The position numbers and the translations under genes are program-made. 64,000 bases of DNA from Lithobates sylvaticus (taxonomy: Eukaryota; Chordata; Amphibia; Anura; Ranidae), in contig CM053033.1 in NCBI GenBank assembly GCA_028564925.1, forward strand, positions 84,737,468 to 84,801,467. The letters run 5' to 3'. Every line of letters begins with the position of its first letter. The stretch's first letter is position 1. Of the stretch, positions 1-11,500 are shown piece by piece. The notes under the pieces are model-generated. The model searched no databases. It worked only from the letters and a program-made list of their open reading frames with translations, and had not been told where the DNA came from.

Positions 1-15
1 CAAAGTCAGAACTTT

Positions 16-300
16 GGGGGTTATTTACAAAAGGCAAATCCACTTTGCACTTGTAGTTTGCACGTGTAGTGCAAAGTGCACTTGGAAGTGCAGTCGCTGT
101 AAATCTGAGGGGTAGATCTTAAATGAGGAGAAGCTCTGCTGATTTTATTATCCATTCATGTGCAAGCTAAAATGCCGTTTTTTATTTCTCTTGCATGTCC
201 CCCTCGGATCGACAGCGACTGCACTTCCAAGTGCACTTTCAGTGCAATTTCAAGTGCACTTTGTAGTGCAAAGTGGATTTGCCTTTAGTAAATAACCCCC
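16..300. mobile_element. Palindromic MITE, copy 1
   Basis: A 285-bp foldback with perfect 13-bp ends GGGGGTTATTTAC / GTAAATAACCCCC and arms full of repeated GTGCAAAGTG/CAAGTGCA motifs. A second copy lies at 9030-9323. TTT flanks both ends, a possible 3-bp target duplication. It has no coding capacity and its superfamily is unknown to me. Confidence 0.8.
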
Positions 301-1362
301 TTTGTTTCAGGAGACTGACTTGGAAAGTGCTGAAGTGAGAGGATCAGCCAGGCAAACTGAAATCTTCAGAAGATCTTCAGGTAATGTCACATTTTCATTA
401 GAGAACTCCTGTCTAATAAAAATCAGATGTTATTTTAGTACATAGAGGTGCCAGTATCATTGAATACAACCAAATAACATTTTTAAACTAGAGAAAATTC
501 ATTTTATAAATGATTATCCCAAAAAATGCAGCCCGTTTAGATAGCTACCAGACTCAGCAGAGATCTTCCTAATGTCTATGATCCACATAAAATAGAATTG
601 TTGACTTCTCTGTAGTACAGTACAGAACACAAGCTTTTTAAATCATTACGATTGGGCTATATGCAGCTACCTTCAGCTGATTGGACGCTTGCAAATAAAG
701 CTGCAGGGACCTGACAATGACCCAAAGCACACAGCAAAAATAAACCCACAGTGGTTGAAGGAGTTGAATGTCCTTGCATGTCCTTGCATGGCCTAATCAG
801 AGCCCAGACTTAAATACCATTGAAAATCTGTGGAATGACTTGAAGACTGCAGACTGGTTCAGACCAATGCATTGGTGTGCTGTGAAAAAAGATCTACATG
901 GACTACTTTTGCTCAGTGTAGCGCAGTTCGAAGCAGTCCTCTGCCTGGTACCGCTCTGGAGCCATCAGAACATAATGAAATGTCACTGTGTGACATTGGA
1001 ATAAGGTTTGTCTGTAAAAAATTAAAAAGTGAACAGTGCCATACGATATAAAAAGCGTATCGGCACTGCTATCATCCCACTGCACACCATTCACTTTGTT
1101 CTAATGAAGCCGCTGGTGTGAGTGTACCCTAAAGGTCATACAAGTTATTTTATGTTTCTGCTTTTATAATTTATTGTTTTACATTTGTGAATCCATTCAT
1201 AGCTTTGATCTCTGAAGTGAGTAGAGTGTCAGTCCCCATTGTCCTCAATTCAGCTTTCTACATTCATATGAATGGTTTTGTTTACCTTCAAACCCATTCA
1301 TACACAATCAATGGAAGTCTGAAGTTATTCATACACTCAGAGTCTGCTGTCAGATCAGAAGA
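301..1362. other. Intronic/downstream sequence with a Tc1 scrap
   Basis: Apart from a Tc1-like transposase scrap near 690-885 and a splice-bordered 70-nt segment at 311-380 (see findings), nothing recognisable is seen. Confidence 0.5.
690..885 (+). pseudogene. Tc1-like transposase C-terminal fragment
   Basis: The plus strand reads GPDNDPKHTAKINPQWLKEL and further on WPNQSPDLNTIENLWNDLK, the hallmark end of the Tc1/mariner DDE catalytic domain (consensus QDNDPKHT and WPSQSPDLNPIENLW). A 10-bp tandem duplication (tgtccttgca twice, near 769-788) breaks the reading frame between them. No terminal repeats were seen, so it is an old truncated copy. Confidence 0.85.
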
Positions 1363-1653
1363 ATGAGAGCAGAGGGGGACTGTTTTAAGGCCACCCAGCG
1401 CATGGGATTGTGCCAGAATGAGTTTCAAGTTCCCCCCACCAGGTGAAGATTAAGTAACCAATTAAGGTTTTAGCATATCTGGGGTCTCAGGTCAGCTGAC
1501 CGCTGTAGGTCAGCTGACCTTTTGGGAATCTTCCAGAAGGTAGAGTCACCTGACCCCCTGGATGCTTCTAGATTGGACAAAAAGCTATATAAGGCAGTGC
1601 ATCAGGCATAGTGGCTGCCAGTTTCCTCAGCAATCCACCTGAGGAGCTATCTC
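1363..1653 (+). repeat. Ngaro split repeat A1
   Basis: This 291-bp repeat is repeated at 6434-6724 with one visible difference. It contains two 12-bp palindromes GGTCAGCTGACC (1490-1501 and 1509-1520) and a TATA-like box. Confidence 0.92.
1586..1593 (+). promoter_or_regulatory. TATA-like box in Ngaro repeat A1
   Basis: TATATAAG lies upstream of the gag-like region, in a plausible place for the element's promoter. It is also present in A2 at 6657-6664. Inference only. Confidence 0.4.
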
Positions 1654-1926
1654 TCTGCTTTATGATGAAGAGCCTTGTGCAGCGTCTATGGGAAAAAGAA
1701 CAGGTGCTGAGGATGAGGAGGGGTGGATGCAGAACTGCCTTGCCCCTGTCTTTACCGCTCTCTCTGGATCCATTGCCTCTCAGCAGACACGTCAGAGTCA
1801 GCATCAGCCATGTCAGCCGACCCCATCTCCGCCTCCGCTTCAGCCGCCGCCTCCGCGTTTTTCCTCCGCCTCTTTTGCAGCCTCTCAGGACACAGACACA
1901 CAGCTATCTCCTCCTTGGTGTGAGAA

Positions 1927-3130
1927 ATGACACAGCGCAGCATAGGAGCCGGGTACCTGCCAGCAGCAAGAAGGAAGGAATGGCTACAGTCCGGGAATGG
2001 AGGTTCAGGGCACAGCAGGAGCAAAAGGGACACCCACAGTGGTCCCGCCTCACACTACAGACAGGCCAGTCAGCTTAACCTGGGGGCACCAACATCTGTC
2101 ACACCGGCCGGCACCTCCCCAAGCCTGGGCATCCCTGCCAGGGACTGCAGCAGTCAAGGACAGCAAAGCACCAGGGAGAGTTTGCATGCAAGCTCTTCTG
2201 GACCCAGCATTCAGGCTCAGCTAGACTCACAGCACATCCCTGCAGTGTGCTCTCAGCCAGCCGCGATTGCTTCTCCAGGTAATGTTACATTGTCTCAATT
2301 ACAACTGCTGACATCTTTATCTACTTCTTTGTCATCTCTTATAGATAGTTTTAAAACTGTCCCACCTGTGGTTACTGACAATGTTGCTGCAGTTTGGTCT
2401 ACCCCAGCTGCAGCAATTAGCAGTGTTAGTGCTGACTCTAGTAATGCAGTTTCTGGGCAGATTCTGACTGCTCCATTGCCAGCTGTCAGCAATAATACTG
2501 TTCAAAACAAATGATTTTGCACAAGCTCAAACTAATGTCCCTGAAATATTTGGAAAACATTTCCTTGTACTCAGCCCCCGCTAGGCTACCATTTGCCTTC
2601 CAGTTTTAAAGATAAGATTATACCGGGGGGGATTTTGTAGATCTGCTTTCTCTCCTTCCATCTTCAAAATAATTTTTATTTAAAAGTGACAAAAAGGTAA
2701 GAGAACAGTAGATGGTAGACACAGGCCAGTGCCTAGGAAGTTTAATAATTGGCTACAGGCATTCTGTATATATGCTAGCATTATCGGTGGAAATGATCCA
2801 GGGAAGAGTGTGGGTTTATTTAAGCATCTGGACATTGTCTTGGAGGCTTCAAAAAAAAAAAAAACTCAGTTCATCCCAGTCTGAAATGGGGTTGTAAGGA
2901 TATTGGTCTTTGGCTTAATCTTTTTTCTTCCACAGCGATCATTCACTAACAAACCATTTCTTCCAGTACCAGCGCAGTTACCAATTACAAGAAGGTATGT
3001 TTTTCTTTCATATGATACACAATGCAAGTGGCCTGTTTCCTGTAGGTATAGACACGAATGTGCATTTGCGCAGGGGCACATCCCGTGGCAAAATGCTTCA
3101 AAGAAATGGCAGTTAACAATCACAAGGTAG
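1927..3130 (+). mobile_element. Ngaro gag-like region
   Basis: A Ser/Ala/Thr-rich open stretch (1927-2514) is followed near 3010-3080 by a Cys/His cluster with CRYRHEC, similar to the gag zinc-finger of Ngaro/DIRS elements. The region is fossil and not all in one frame. Confidence 0.6.
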
Positions 3131-3376
3131 AGACCTTTTTCAAAAGGCCCCAACGCCAGTGAGGCTGCCAAGAATGGCCCCCTGGCTGCAATGGTACACA
3201 GACAGACAGATGGCCCTTATACTGTTTGAGGGGTTCAATGGGGGTTTTTACTCCCCCCTTTTCAGGGCCAAGGTTGTGAGTTTAAAAGGAATTTGTAATC
3301 CACCTTGGATCTGCCAGAGGTGGTGAGGGAAAATTTTCAAGGAACTTCAGGCAGGTAGGGTTGCTGGAACCTTTTC

Positions 3377-3900
3377 ATGTCCTCCTTTCAATACTTCAGA
3401 ATCTCCCCACTGGGGGTTGTGCCCAAAAAAGAAATGGGTTCTTACAGGCTGATTCACCACTTGTCATTTCCTAAAGGGGATTCCTTGAATGATCAGATAA
3501 GTGTTGAAGCAGCCTCAGTGCACTATTCCACATTTGAGGATGCATCGTCTTTAATACGTAAATTAGGCCCTGGAACTTTTCTGGCTAAAGCAGATGTCCA
3601 GTCTGCCTTTCGTTTACTGCCCATCAATCCTCTATCTTTTAATTCCCTAGGTTTCGTTTTGACGATTGTTTTTCTTTGACCACTGCCTCCCCATGGGATG
3701 CTCACTCTCATGTACTTATTTTGAGGCTTTTGCTACATTTATTGAGTGGGTGGTAAAAGTCGTATCAGGTTCATGTTACTTACTACATTACCTGGATGAC
3801 TTCCTTTTTTCTTGGTCACTCATTTCAGGACTGTAATAATGTGCTGAATTCCTTTTTGAAGGTTTGCAAGGACGTTAACATTCCATTAGCTAATGGTTTT
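3377..3900 (+). mobile_element. Ngaro reverse transcriptase region
   Basis: SPLGVVPKKEMGSYRLIHHLS and AKADVQSAFRLLPINP are the fingers and palm motifs of DIRS-order reverse transcriptases. The region is part of the broken internal coding sequence. Confidence 0.85.
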
Positions 3901-3914
3901 CTTGGGTATTATCA

Positions 3915-4472
3915 TTGACACCGTCGCTGGGGTTTTTTTTTGAACTCCCAGCTGATAAGATAGTCACTTTGCGTTATATGATTAATTTCATCCTGCGAAA
4001 AAAGGCCACGTTGAAAGAAATGCAGAAACTGCTAGGTCTATTGGCCTTTGCCTCTAGAGTTTTGCCGGTTGGCAGAATATTCTCTAGACGCTTATATTTG
4101 GCTATTTCAGGGCTCAAGTCCCCAACATCCCACGTTAGAATCACGTTTGAGATTCAAGAGGACCTTTTGGTATGGGCTCAGTTTTTAGAAGATTTCAACG
4201 GTAGAGCTATTTTTCAATCAGAATTTATAGAGGACAAAGATTTCTGTTTATTCACAGATGCAGCAGGTTCAGTGGGTTTCTCAGCATTATGGAACACTCA
4301 CTGGTGCGCCTCTGGGTGGCATTCAGATTGGCGTACCAAAGGTTATTTAAAGAATATAATATTTTTGGAGTTATTTCCAATTATAGTAGCATTAGAGATT
4401 TGGGGGGAGCAGTTCGTGAATAAACGGATCCTGTTTAGTACTGACAACAAGGGGGTCCTTTTTTGCCATTAA
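3915..4472 (+). mobile_element. Ngaro RNase H region
   Basis: It follows the RT directly. FTDAAGSVGF, LELFPIIVALEIWG and FSTDNKG give the acidic residues expected of an RNase H fold in this element group. Confidence 0.82.
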
Positions 4473-4619
4473 CTGCTTGTCCTCAAAATCCCCTCCGGTC
4501 ATTGTTCTGATTCGGTGCTTGGTTTTCAAGTGTTTGAGTCTCAACATCTGGATAAAAGCCCGCTACCTGCCTGGTAAGTTTAATGGCGTTGCGGATTCTC
4601 TTTCACGTTTGCAGATGGT

Positions 4620-5587
4620 GTGATTCAAGTCTCTGTTTCCAGCTGCGGACGATTTAGGAATCCAGTGCCTTTCACACCTGTGGAGCTTGATCTGAAATGT
4701 GTTTGGGGGAATATTGAGAGATCCATCGCCCCATCTACCTTTTCGGCTTATTCTTCAGCATGGCTGCTGTGGCTGTCTCATCTAAGTTTATCGGGCAACC
4801 CACAGCCCCCATTCTCTGAGAGTTTAGTGTTGTCAATTTTGGACAGTTTAATGGCTAAGTCACTATCTTGGTCTCACATTAACAAAACTTTGGCGGGTGT
4901 TTCCTTTTTTCTCCAACTACAGGGTTACCCCTCCTGTTTCTTCCCTATTTTCAGTTCGGCAGGCCTTGAAGGGCTTTAAGAAGGCGACGTTTCGGCGGGA
5001 CTCCAGAATGGCGATTACGCCTGACATTCTTTCCCGGTTGTGTTCAGTGGTTAACACAGTTTGTTTTTCGCCCTATGAAGCAGTTCTTTTTCGGGCCGTT
5101 TTTTCATTATTTTGTTTCGGGGCTTTGAGGATTTCGGAGGTGCTACCCCCTAATAAGAATTCAGCGTCGGGGCTCCTATTATCGCACGTTTTATTGGTTG
5201 AAGATAACGTCAAGTTATTTATTCCAAGATCAAAAACTGACCAGTATGGGAAGGGTGTTTGGGTTCAACTTCTCCCATTCCCTGGGTCACCTATTTGCCC
5301 GATCATTCTACTCCGGAAGTTTCTTAAAATTAGGTATGAGCACAGCAATATTCAGTTCGTTCATTGCAATGGCCTCCCACTGACCAAGTACCAATTCAAT
5401 GCTGTTTTCTCAAAAATGTCTGGCCTTGCTGAACTTGGATAAACTGTCATTGTCTTCCCATTCATTTCGTATTGGTGCAGCCACCGAGGCCGCCCGGTTG
5501 GGTTTCCAAATCGGTGTTATTAAACGGATTGGTAGGTGGCAGTCCGATACTTATAAGTTATACATTCGTCCTAATTGTCTATTTTAA
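4620..5587 (+). mobile_element. Ngaro tyrosine recombinase region
   Basis: The region carries SKTDQYGKGVWVQ, then HSFRIGAATEAARLG (the H-x-x-R box) and IGRWQSDTYKLYIRP with the Tyr nucleophile context. The enzyme replaces the integrase of LTR elements and inserts circular DNA by recombination. Fossil. Confidence 0.85.
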
Positions 5588-5599
5588 TCCACAGGTCAG

Positions 5600-6165
5600 T
5601 CTCTGTCCGTTTCGATCATAGGGCATTCATACATATTCTGGGCCGAAAGGAGAGCTTTGCGAAGGATTTATACCGAAAGCTTGAATTTTGATCCCTCATT
5701 GGTAAATATAAGTTGGCACGGTAGGAGAGGTATGAGATGGTCGGACCTATTTGATAACTTAAGTTTGCTATTTCAATCCTTACCGGTCCCTGACATTTTG
5801 ATTTTGCATCTTGGGGGTAACGATATCGGTACTGTTAAGACTCTGGACTTACTCTTTCAAATCAAGAACGATGTGTCTCTGTTTCAGCTATCATTCCCCA
5901 ATATACGTTTAGTTTTTCAGAAATTATCCCAAGATTAGTTCGGTTAAATTCCCCTTTGGACAAGGTCAGGAAACGTATCAATCGGGCACTGGCAAAATTT
6001 TTTGCCTACGATTGGTGGTTTTTCGTTTAGGCATATAGATTGGTAGGTGGTTTAGTCGGCCTGTTCAGAGATGACGGTGTTCACCTCTCTGATATCGGGT
6101 TGGACATATTTAATAATAATTTGCAGGCTATGGTGGAGTTGGCCGCGCTATGGGGGTCATGGGGC
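5600..6165 (+). mobile_element. Ngaro SGNH-hydrolase-like region
   Basis: Three blocks of an SGNH/GDSL esterase-like fold are visible: VSIIGHSYIFWAERR, ILHLGGNDIGT and DGVHLSDIGLDIFN. Hydrolase domains are known from some Ngaro-type elements; the role is unknown. Fossil. Confidence 0.75.
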
Positions 6166-6211
6166 CAGGCTTGTGTTTTGTATATAGATAAAAACACAAC
6201 CCTGGCTTGTG

Positions 6212-6438
6212 GGAGTGGTTATTTAAAAGTTGATTATAAGTTCATCAACCTGAGTCATAGTGGCTGGGTTGTTATTGGAAGTTGGTTGATTAACAGTTGG
6301 TTGGTGATTTCATTTATCTATCTATGAATACTTTCATGTTTATTTATACCAATAATAAAGACCGCGGCCTAGTTTACTCCACCATGTTGTCTGTTATTAT
6401 TTAGTACAGTTAATCAGTTCTGGCTACATTCCCATGAG
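6212..6438 (+). repeat. Ngaro split repeat B1
   Basis: This 227-bp repeat is identical, as read, to 6792-7018. An AATAAA signal lies near 6353. Confidence 0.92.
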
Positions 6439-6724
6439 AGCAGAGGGGGACTGTTTTAAGGCCACCCAGCGCATGGGATTGTGCCAGAATGAGTTTCAAG
6501 TTCCCCCCACCAGGTGAAGATTAAGTAACCAATTAAGGTTTTAGCATATCTGGGGTCTCAGGTCAGCTGACCGCTGTAGGTCAGCTGACCTTTTGGGAAT
6601 CTTCCAGAAGGTAGAGTCACCTGACCCCCTGGATGCTTCTAGATTGGACAAAAGGCTATATAAGGCAGTGCATCAGGCATAGTGGCTGCCAGTTTCCTCA
6701 GCAATCCACCTGAGGAGCTATCTC
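6434..6724 (+). repeat. Ngaro split repeat A2
   Basis: This is the second copy of the 1363-1653 repeat. It overlaps B1 by the 5-bp ATGAG junction, as expected for the split-repeat design. Confidence 0.92.
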
Positions 6725-6791
6725 CCCTCCCCCCCCTCCCTTGTCGCGGCCTATAATATTATGTGGTTTTATTACCATCCTTTGCTCTAAA

Positions 6792-7018
6792 GGAGTGGTT
6801 ATTTAAAAGTTGATTATAAGTTCATCAACCTGAGTCATAGTGGCTGGGTTGTTATTGGAAGTTGGTTGATTAACAGTTGGTTGGTGATTTCATTTATCTA
6901 TCTATGAATACTTTCATGTTTATTTATACCAATAATAAAGACCGCGGCCTAGTTTACTCCACCATGTTGTCTGTTATTATTTAGTACAGTTAATCAGTTC
7001 TGGCTACATTCCCATGAG
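6792..7018 (+). repeat. Ngaro split repeat B2
   Basis: This is the second copy of B1 and the right terminus of the element, ending CCCATGAG. A C-rich 67-bp spacer separates it from A2. Confidence 0.92.
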
Positions 7019-7747
7019 TACAGTGCTGTCAGCTTATTGGTACAGGCGCACTGACAGATCGGGACTTTGCACCCTGTAGTTAAGTGCAAGGAGAAGCATC
7101 CACAGCAGAATCCAGTGCACGAAAGCAACATTACAGTACAGCCCTGCATCTTCCATCAGGAGGGTCCCAGGTATGGTCCCCAGGGCTCTGCCAAGAAATC
7201 AACCGATCTGGAAGTTGCATGAAGAGCCGAAACATAGGGGATCTTCATAGGGGACATGGCGCAGACTCAGGGGATGCTATGGTGCAGTTGATTTATAGAA
7301 GAACAATTTTGGAATATATTTATCCAGAGAGACAGAGTGAGAGAAGCCTTCAAAGGTAAGCTTCTGTAGAGAAAAAAGGTGCGTCACCTAAAGACATTAG
7401 GAAAAACTGAGGCTAGCTGAGAGTGGGAGATGTGATTTAGAGGGATGTCCCAGCAGCTTTTTTTGCCAGTGTCCAATCGCCTGCATATAACCCCATTTTT
7501 AATAATTGAAGAAGGCTAAACTAAATCTAAACTGGATTGAAATTGTCATCTTGCAGCGCTACTATGGCGATAACATCTGTAAAAATTTAAAAAGTAATAC
7601 TGTGTATGGTCACCCCACATTTTGTGTTTGCAGGTCTCAATCAAGAAAATAGGTTAATCTTCTGAGATACCGCAACAGCTTTCCCTAATCTACAGACTGG
7701 GAGCTGTGCTGTAATGAAGGGATCAGGGCACAGATAGAACTTCATTA
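7019..7747. other. Intronic sequence, nothing recognised
   Basis: No domain, repeat end or splice-bordered exon could be recognised here. A short open frame at 7084-7359 has no familiar features. Confidence 0.4.
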
Positions 7748-8065
7748 GACCCCTTTCACACTGACAGCGCCCACCGTTAGCGATAAAACGCTGCTCATGT
7801 GCAGTTTTGGCGGCGCTTTTTGGCCGATAGCGGGCGGTTTGGAAGAGCTGCCCATTCATTAGAATGGGCAGGGCGTTTTGAGAGTGCTAAATGCAACGCT
7901 CCCAATCCGCCCCAAAGATGCTGCTTGCAGGATGTTTTGGTAACGTCCCGCAAGCGCACCGCCCGAGTCTGAAAAGTCACACTGTAGTGAGCGGTTTTCA
8001 GGCGCTTAGCAGAGGCTATTTCTAGCACTAAAGCGCCTGAAAACCACCCCAGTGTGAAAGGGGTC
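7748..8065. mobile_element. Harbinger-like MITE with TTA target duplication
   Basis: A 318-bp element with inverted ends GACCCCTTTCACACTG / CAGTGTGAAAGGGGTC, flanked by TTA at 7745-7747 and 8066-8068. The 3-bp TWA duplication fits PIF/Harbinger. Inner sequence is GC-rich and partly palindromic (gcggcgctttt, agcgggcggttt). Confidence 0.8.
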
Positions 8066-8453
8066 TTAGGGTGTCAATGTCTGGCCTATGTATCATCTGA
8101 TCCCCAATGAGTTCTTTAGAATATCTAAATAATGTTTATTTGTATTTGGGGTAGAATGGGGAAGGCTCAAAAACCCTGTCAGGGTCATTTCCTGACCTAG
8201 GAACACAACAGGGGTGAGGGGGAAATTCCTCATGTCCATATTTCTCATAGCTTTCTGCCCCGCTGACCTTTGTAGTGTTCAAGATAGTGTTAGATCTTGT
8301 TTAGATCTTGTTGGTGGTCAGTAGTGAGTTCTTGAAATGGGTCCCTTTGAACCTGTGAAGTTGGTTGAGGTAGGTGAGGAGCACTGTGCATAAATGGAAA
8401 GTCTTGGAAACCCCAGTCTGATAGAGATCAATGATTACTGTATTAGTGTAGGA

Positions 8454-8603
8454 CATGGTTGCTCAATCTGTGGCCTTCAGCTGTTGCAGAACTACAATTC
8501 CCATCATGCCTTCGGGAGTCATGCTTGTAACTGTCACCCTAGCAATGTCTCATGGAACTTGTAGTTTTGCAACACCTGGAGGGTTACATGTTGACCATTC
8601 ATG
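8454..8603. mobile_element. hAT-like MITE (GTGTAGGA target duplication)
   Basis: A 150-bp foldback whose arms contain cagctgttgcagaactaca and its inverse. Exact 8-bp duplications GTGTAGGA lie at 8446-8453 and 8604-8611. It is related to 34677-34835. Confidence 0.8.
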
Positions 8604-9029
8604 GTGTAGGACATAGAACATTGCTAACGTGTCGGGTAATTCAGGATTCTAGTCTTTTAGGTCTTTGGTGGTATTAGTCCAATGAAATTATCACTTTTCT
8701 GCAACTGGTTAACATTTCCAAGACTTTCTATTCTATGTACAGTGCTCCTGACCCACCTCCACAATTTTCCGTTTCAGGTGACAAAGGTCAACTGGATAAA
8801 CAAATCGAGAAAAAAAGACAGCAATAAATATCTCACAGAGGTTCTCTAGCGTTTCCCCACAGTATTAAACATTAAGTGTTTTTGCTGCTGTCTGTGTCCA
8901 TACTGGGGTGATTTTGCACCACTTTCCATCTGTCCCCTGCCACTAAAGCAGGAAGTGAGCAGAAATTACTCTAGTGGGGACAGAGCAATCTTAATGTAAA
9001 AAACACTTTTGTCTGAATTTGAAGACAAT

Positions 9030-9323
9030 GGGGGTTATTTACAAAAGGCAAATCCACTTTGCACTACAAGTGCAAACTATACTTGAAATTGCACTGAAAG
9101 TGCACTTGGAAGTGCAGTCGCTGTAAATCTGAGGGGTAGATCTGAAATGAGGGGAAGCTCTGCTGATTTTATCATCCAATCATGTGCAAGCTTAAATGCT
9201 GTTTTTTATTTTCCTTGCATGTCCCCCTCGGATCTACAGCGACTGCACTTCCAAGTGCACTTTCAGTGCAATTTCAAGTGCACTTGTAGTGCAAAGTGGA
9301 TTTGCCTTTAATAAATATCCCCC
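9030..9323. mobile_element. Palindromic MITE, copy 2
   Basis: This is the second copy of the 16-300 element, with the same ends and the same loop. It ends 99 bp from the CACNA1B exon at 9423. Confidence 0.8.
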
Positions 9324-9422
9324 AAAGTCAGTCTGTTAGTTTCTTGCAGGCACAATGGAATAATGCCCTCCCTCTGCTGGGCACACAATTAAAGTTTTGG
9401 TTTGTACGTTGCTGTCCCTCAC

Positions 9423-9619
9423 CTGTCTCTGAGAAGGATGATCCTGTCCAGAAGTTGGTGAGGTGGCTCGGCTGTGGTCAGAGTGCCGGGGATGCCCAGA
9501 ATCTCGGCTGCCATATCGGTCACATGAGTAAAAGCGCTGCTTCTCCGATGAGGACGGTGGTTGCTGCTTGCGTTCCTGGGACCTCCCTCTCTCCTGTCGC
9601 CTCTCCCGTGGCGGTGCTT
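9423..9619 (-). CDS. CACNA1B: CACNA1B exon: RSQERKQ / EKQRFYSCDR tail segment
   Basis: A 197-nt exon (2 + 65 codons, ending in phase 0) with acceptor gtcagcag and donor gtgagg. It encodes RERRQERGRSQERKQQ, then SSSEKQRFYSCDRYGSRD and ATSPTSGQDHPSQRQ. It matches the mammalian Cav2.2 distal tail (RRQERGRSQERRQ, EKQRFYSCDRFGGRE). The next and last coding exon, with the RQLPQTPLTPRP and terminal DHWC motifs, was looked for below 9423 on the minus strand and not found. Confidence 0.95.
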
Positions 9620-10479
9620 CTGCTGACACAAAATTCCTCAAGTAAGTTAGTAAGCAACTTAAATTGTGACATTTCACTACTAAACAGAGTCCCAGGAAGA
9701 TACTGTATAAGTTGGTGGGCAGCTTTACACCCCCACCACACACTGCCCAACTCTAGCAAAACCATTTTTTAAGTTTTTGGATGGACTAGGTAAGAGTAAA
9801 TATTTGTGTCAGGTTTTTAATATGGTCTTCATCCCCACTTGAGAGATTTCTTATCACTTCCCATCCTGACAATAAGAAGAAATCTTCACAGTGACGACAC
9901 AGATAAAAACTCAGGCATTCCTATTGTGTGTGGGGCCAGGGTGTACAATCAATTATTGCCCTTAGGGGTATCATCCCTCTAATCTATTGAAGGGGGGGGG
10001 GGTGCATCAAAACTGTGACTTTAGTTATACCACCCAGGGTATAATATAAACCTTCAACCCGCACACCCTGGATGAACTCAAGGAAATTATTAAAGAATTT
10101 TTTAATACTATAGGTGTAATAATGAATATTACATATAAAATATAGAGCAGCTAAATCATAAAAATAAATTATTAATTTTCATACCGAGCTCTCAACTACT
10201 GACATCTAATATAAACCAATGTATAGAACATGAACAAATGTGAATGAAATTAAATATGTGCAATGTCCATACACCGCCACCAGATGTCTCCAATCAAGTG
10301 AAAGTGATATCTTCTTTAAAAGTCCATGAATAAAATGAGTGCCTTCTTCCACCAGCCCCTAGGCAAACATCCTACGCACCAAACGTACATGACACCCAAT
10401 ACAGGTAGTCATAAACAGCATGTCAAGCAGAGATGTATCCTCCAGGGAAAAGGAATACAACCCATGAAGTTGCACACCC

Positions 10480-10910
10480 ACCGAGCAAAGAGTATGGTAT
10501 ATCGCATATGTCAAGAAGAAGAAAGGCTCCTCAATTTATTATATCATAACTAAAAAAATGCACTTGCAATGTTGCCGATCAAAGAAAGCTCATTAAAACA
10601 AGCAGGGATGCTGATCGTGTTTCACCAGCGTACCAAAAGATGGGGGAAGTGACGTGGCATGTACTACTAATTGTGTTGGTGACAAAACGCGTCGGATTGG
10701 GTAGTACGTGCCACGTCACTTCCGCCATCTTTTGGTAAGCAGGTGCAACACAATTGACATCCCTGCTTGTTTTAACGAGCTTTCTTTGATCGGCAACATT
10801 GTAAGTGTATTTTTTTAGTTACGACATAATACATTTTACATATTGCACTATGAGGAGCCTTTCTTCTTCGCCTTGACACATGATATACCATAGCGTTTGC
10901 TCGGCATGGG
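10480..10910. repeat. Large imperfect palindrome
   Basis: Arms of roughly 200 bp pair around position 10690. Matching parts include the gaggctcctca / tgaggagcct regions, gatcaaagaaagct / agctttctttgatc, and acgtggca / tgccacgt. It lies inside the 9999-11868 element. Confidence 0.75.
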
Positions 10911-10957
10911 CCCAGCAGACCTTGCCACTAGCCATTTACCAACAAGTCTGTTTAACC

Positions 10958-11500
10958 ACTTCATCCCAGAGCCTCTTTTTGACACTTGTTGTTTACAAAA
11001 TAAAATCATTTTTTTTGCTTGAAAATTACTTAGAACCCCCAAACATTATATATATTTTTTTCGAACACCCTAGAGAATAAAATGGCGGTCATTGCAACAC
11101 TTTCTATCACATTATATTAGCGCAGCGGTCTTACAAGCACACTTTTTTTTTAAAAAATACACTTTTTTGAATAAAAAAATAAGACAACAGTAAAAATAGC
11201 GCAATTTTTTGTTTATATTGTGAAAGATAATGTTACTCCGAGTAAATTGATACCCAACATTTCACGCTTTAAAATTGCGCCTGCTCGTGGAATGGCAACA
11301 AACTTTTACCCTTAAAAATCTCCACAGGCTATGTTTAAAAATTTCTACAGGTTACCAGTTTTGAGTTACAGAGGAGGTCTAGGTCTAGAATTATTGCTCT
11401 CTCTCTAACAATCGCGGCGATACCTCGCATGTGTGGTTTGAACACAGTTTATATGCGGGCGCTACTTACGTATGCGTGATCTTGCGGCAAATATGCCACT
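10958..11500. repeat. Frog interspersed repeat, TTTAACCACTT family
   Basis: It shares long stretches with 46962-47941 and with 48500-48620 (the ttacag..gaggtctag block). It begins tttaaccactt. AT-rich, non-coding. Confidence 0.55.

Larger units (their letters stand above)
1363..7018 (+). mobile_element. Ngaro-type (DIRS order) tyrosine-recombinase retrotransposon, near full length
   Basis: A 5.66-kb element with the split direct repeats typical of Ngaro: A1 (1363-1653), internal region, B1 (6212-6438), A2 (6434-6724), B2 (6792-7018). The internal part carries, in order, a gag-like region with a Cys/His motif, reverse transcriptase, RNase H, tyrosine recombinase and an SGNH-hydrolase-like domain. 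The A copies differ at one base that I can see and the B copies look identical, so the insertion is young. The coding region is broken, with a handful of interruptions. It lies in reverse orientation to CACNA1B. No target-site duplication is expected for this group. Confidence 0.88.

Noticed and set aside
1611-2078. 155-codon Arg/Pro/Leu-rich frame in the Ngaro 5' part
   Set aside because: It overlaps other frames in low-complexity sequence and has no known domain.
1-9422. Terminal CACNA1B exon (RQLPQTPLTPRP ... DHWC)
   Set aside because: The minus strand was scanned for these motifs and nothing similar was seen. It should lie outside the window.
9336-9743. 135-codon minus-strand frame as an intronless gene
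   Set aside because: The middle is a CACNA1B exon with splice sites; both flanks are intron.
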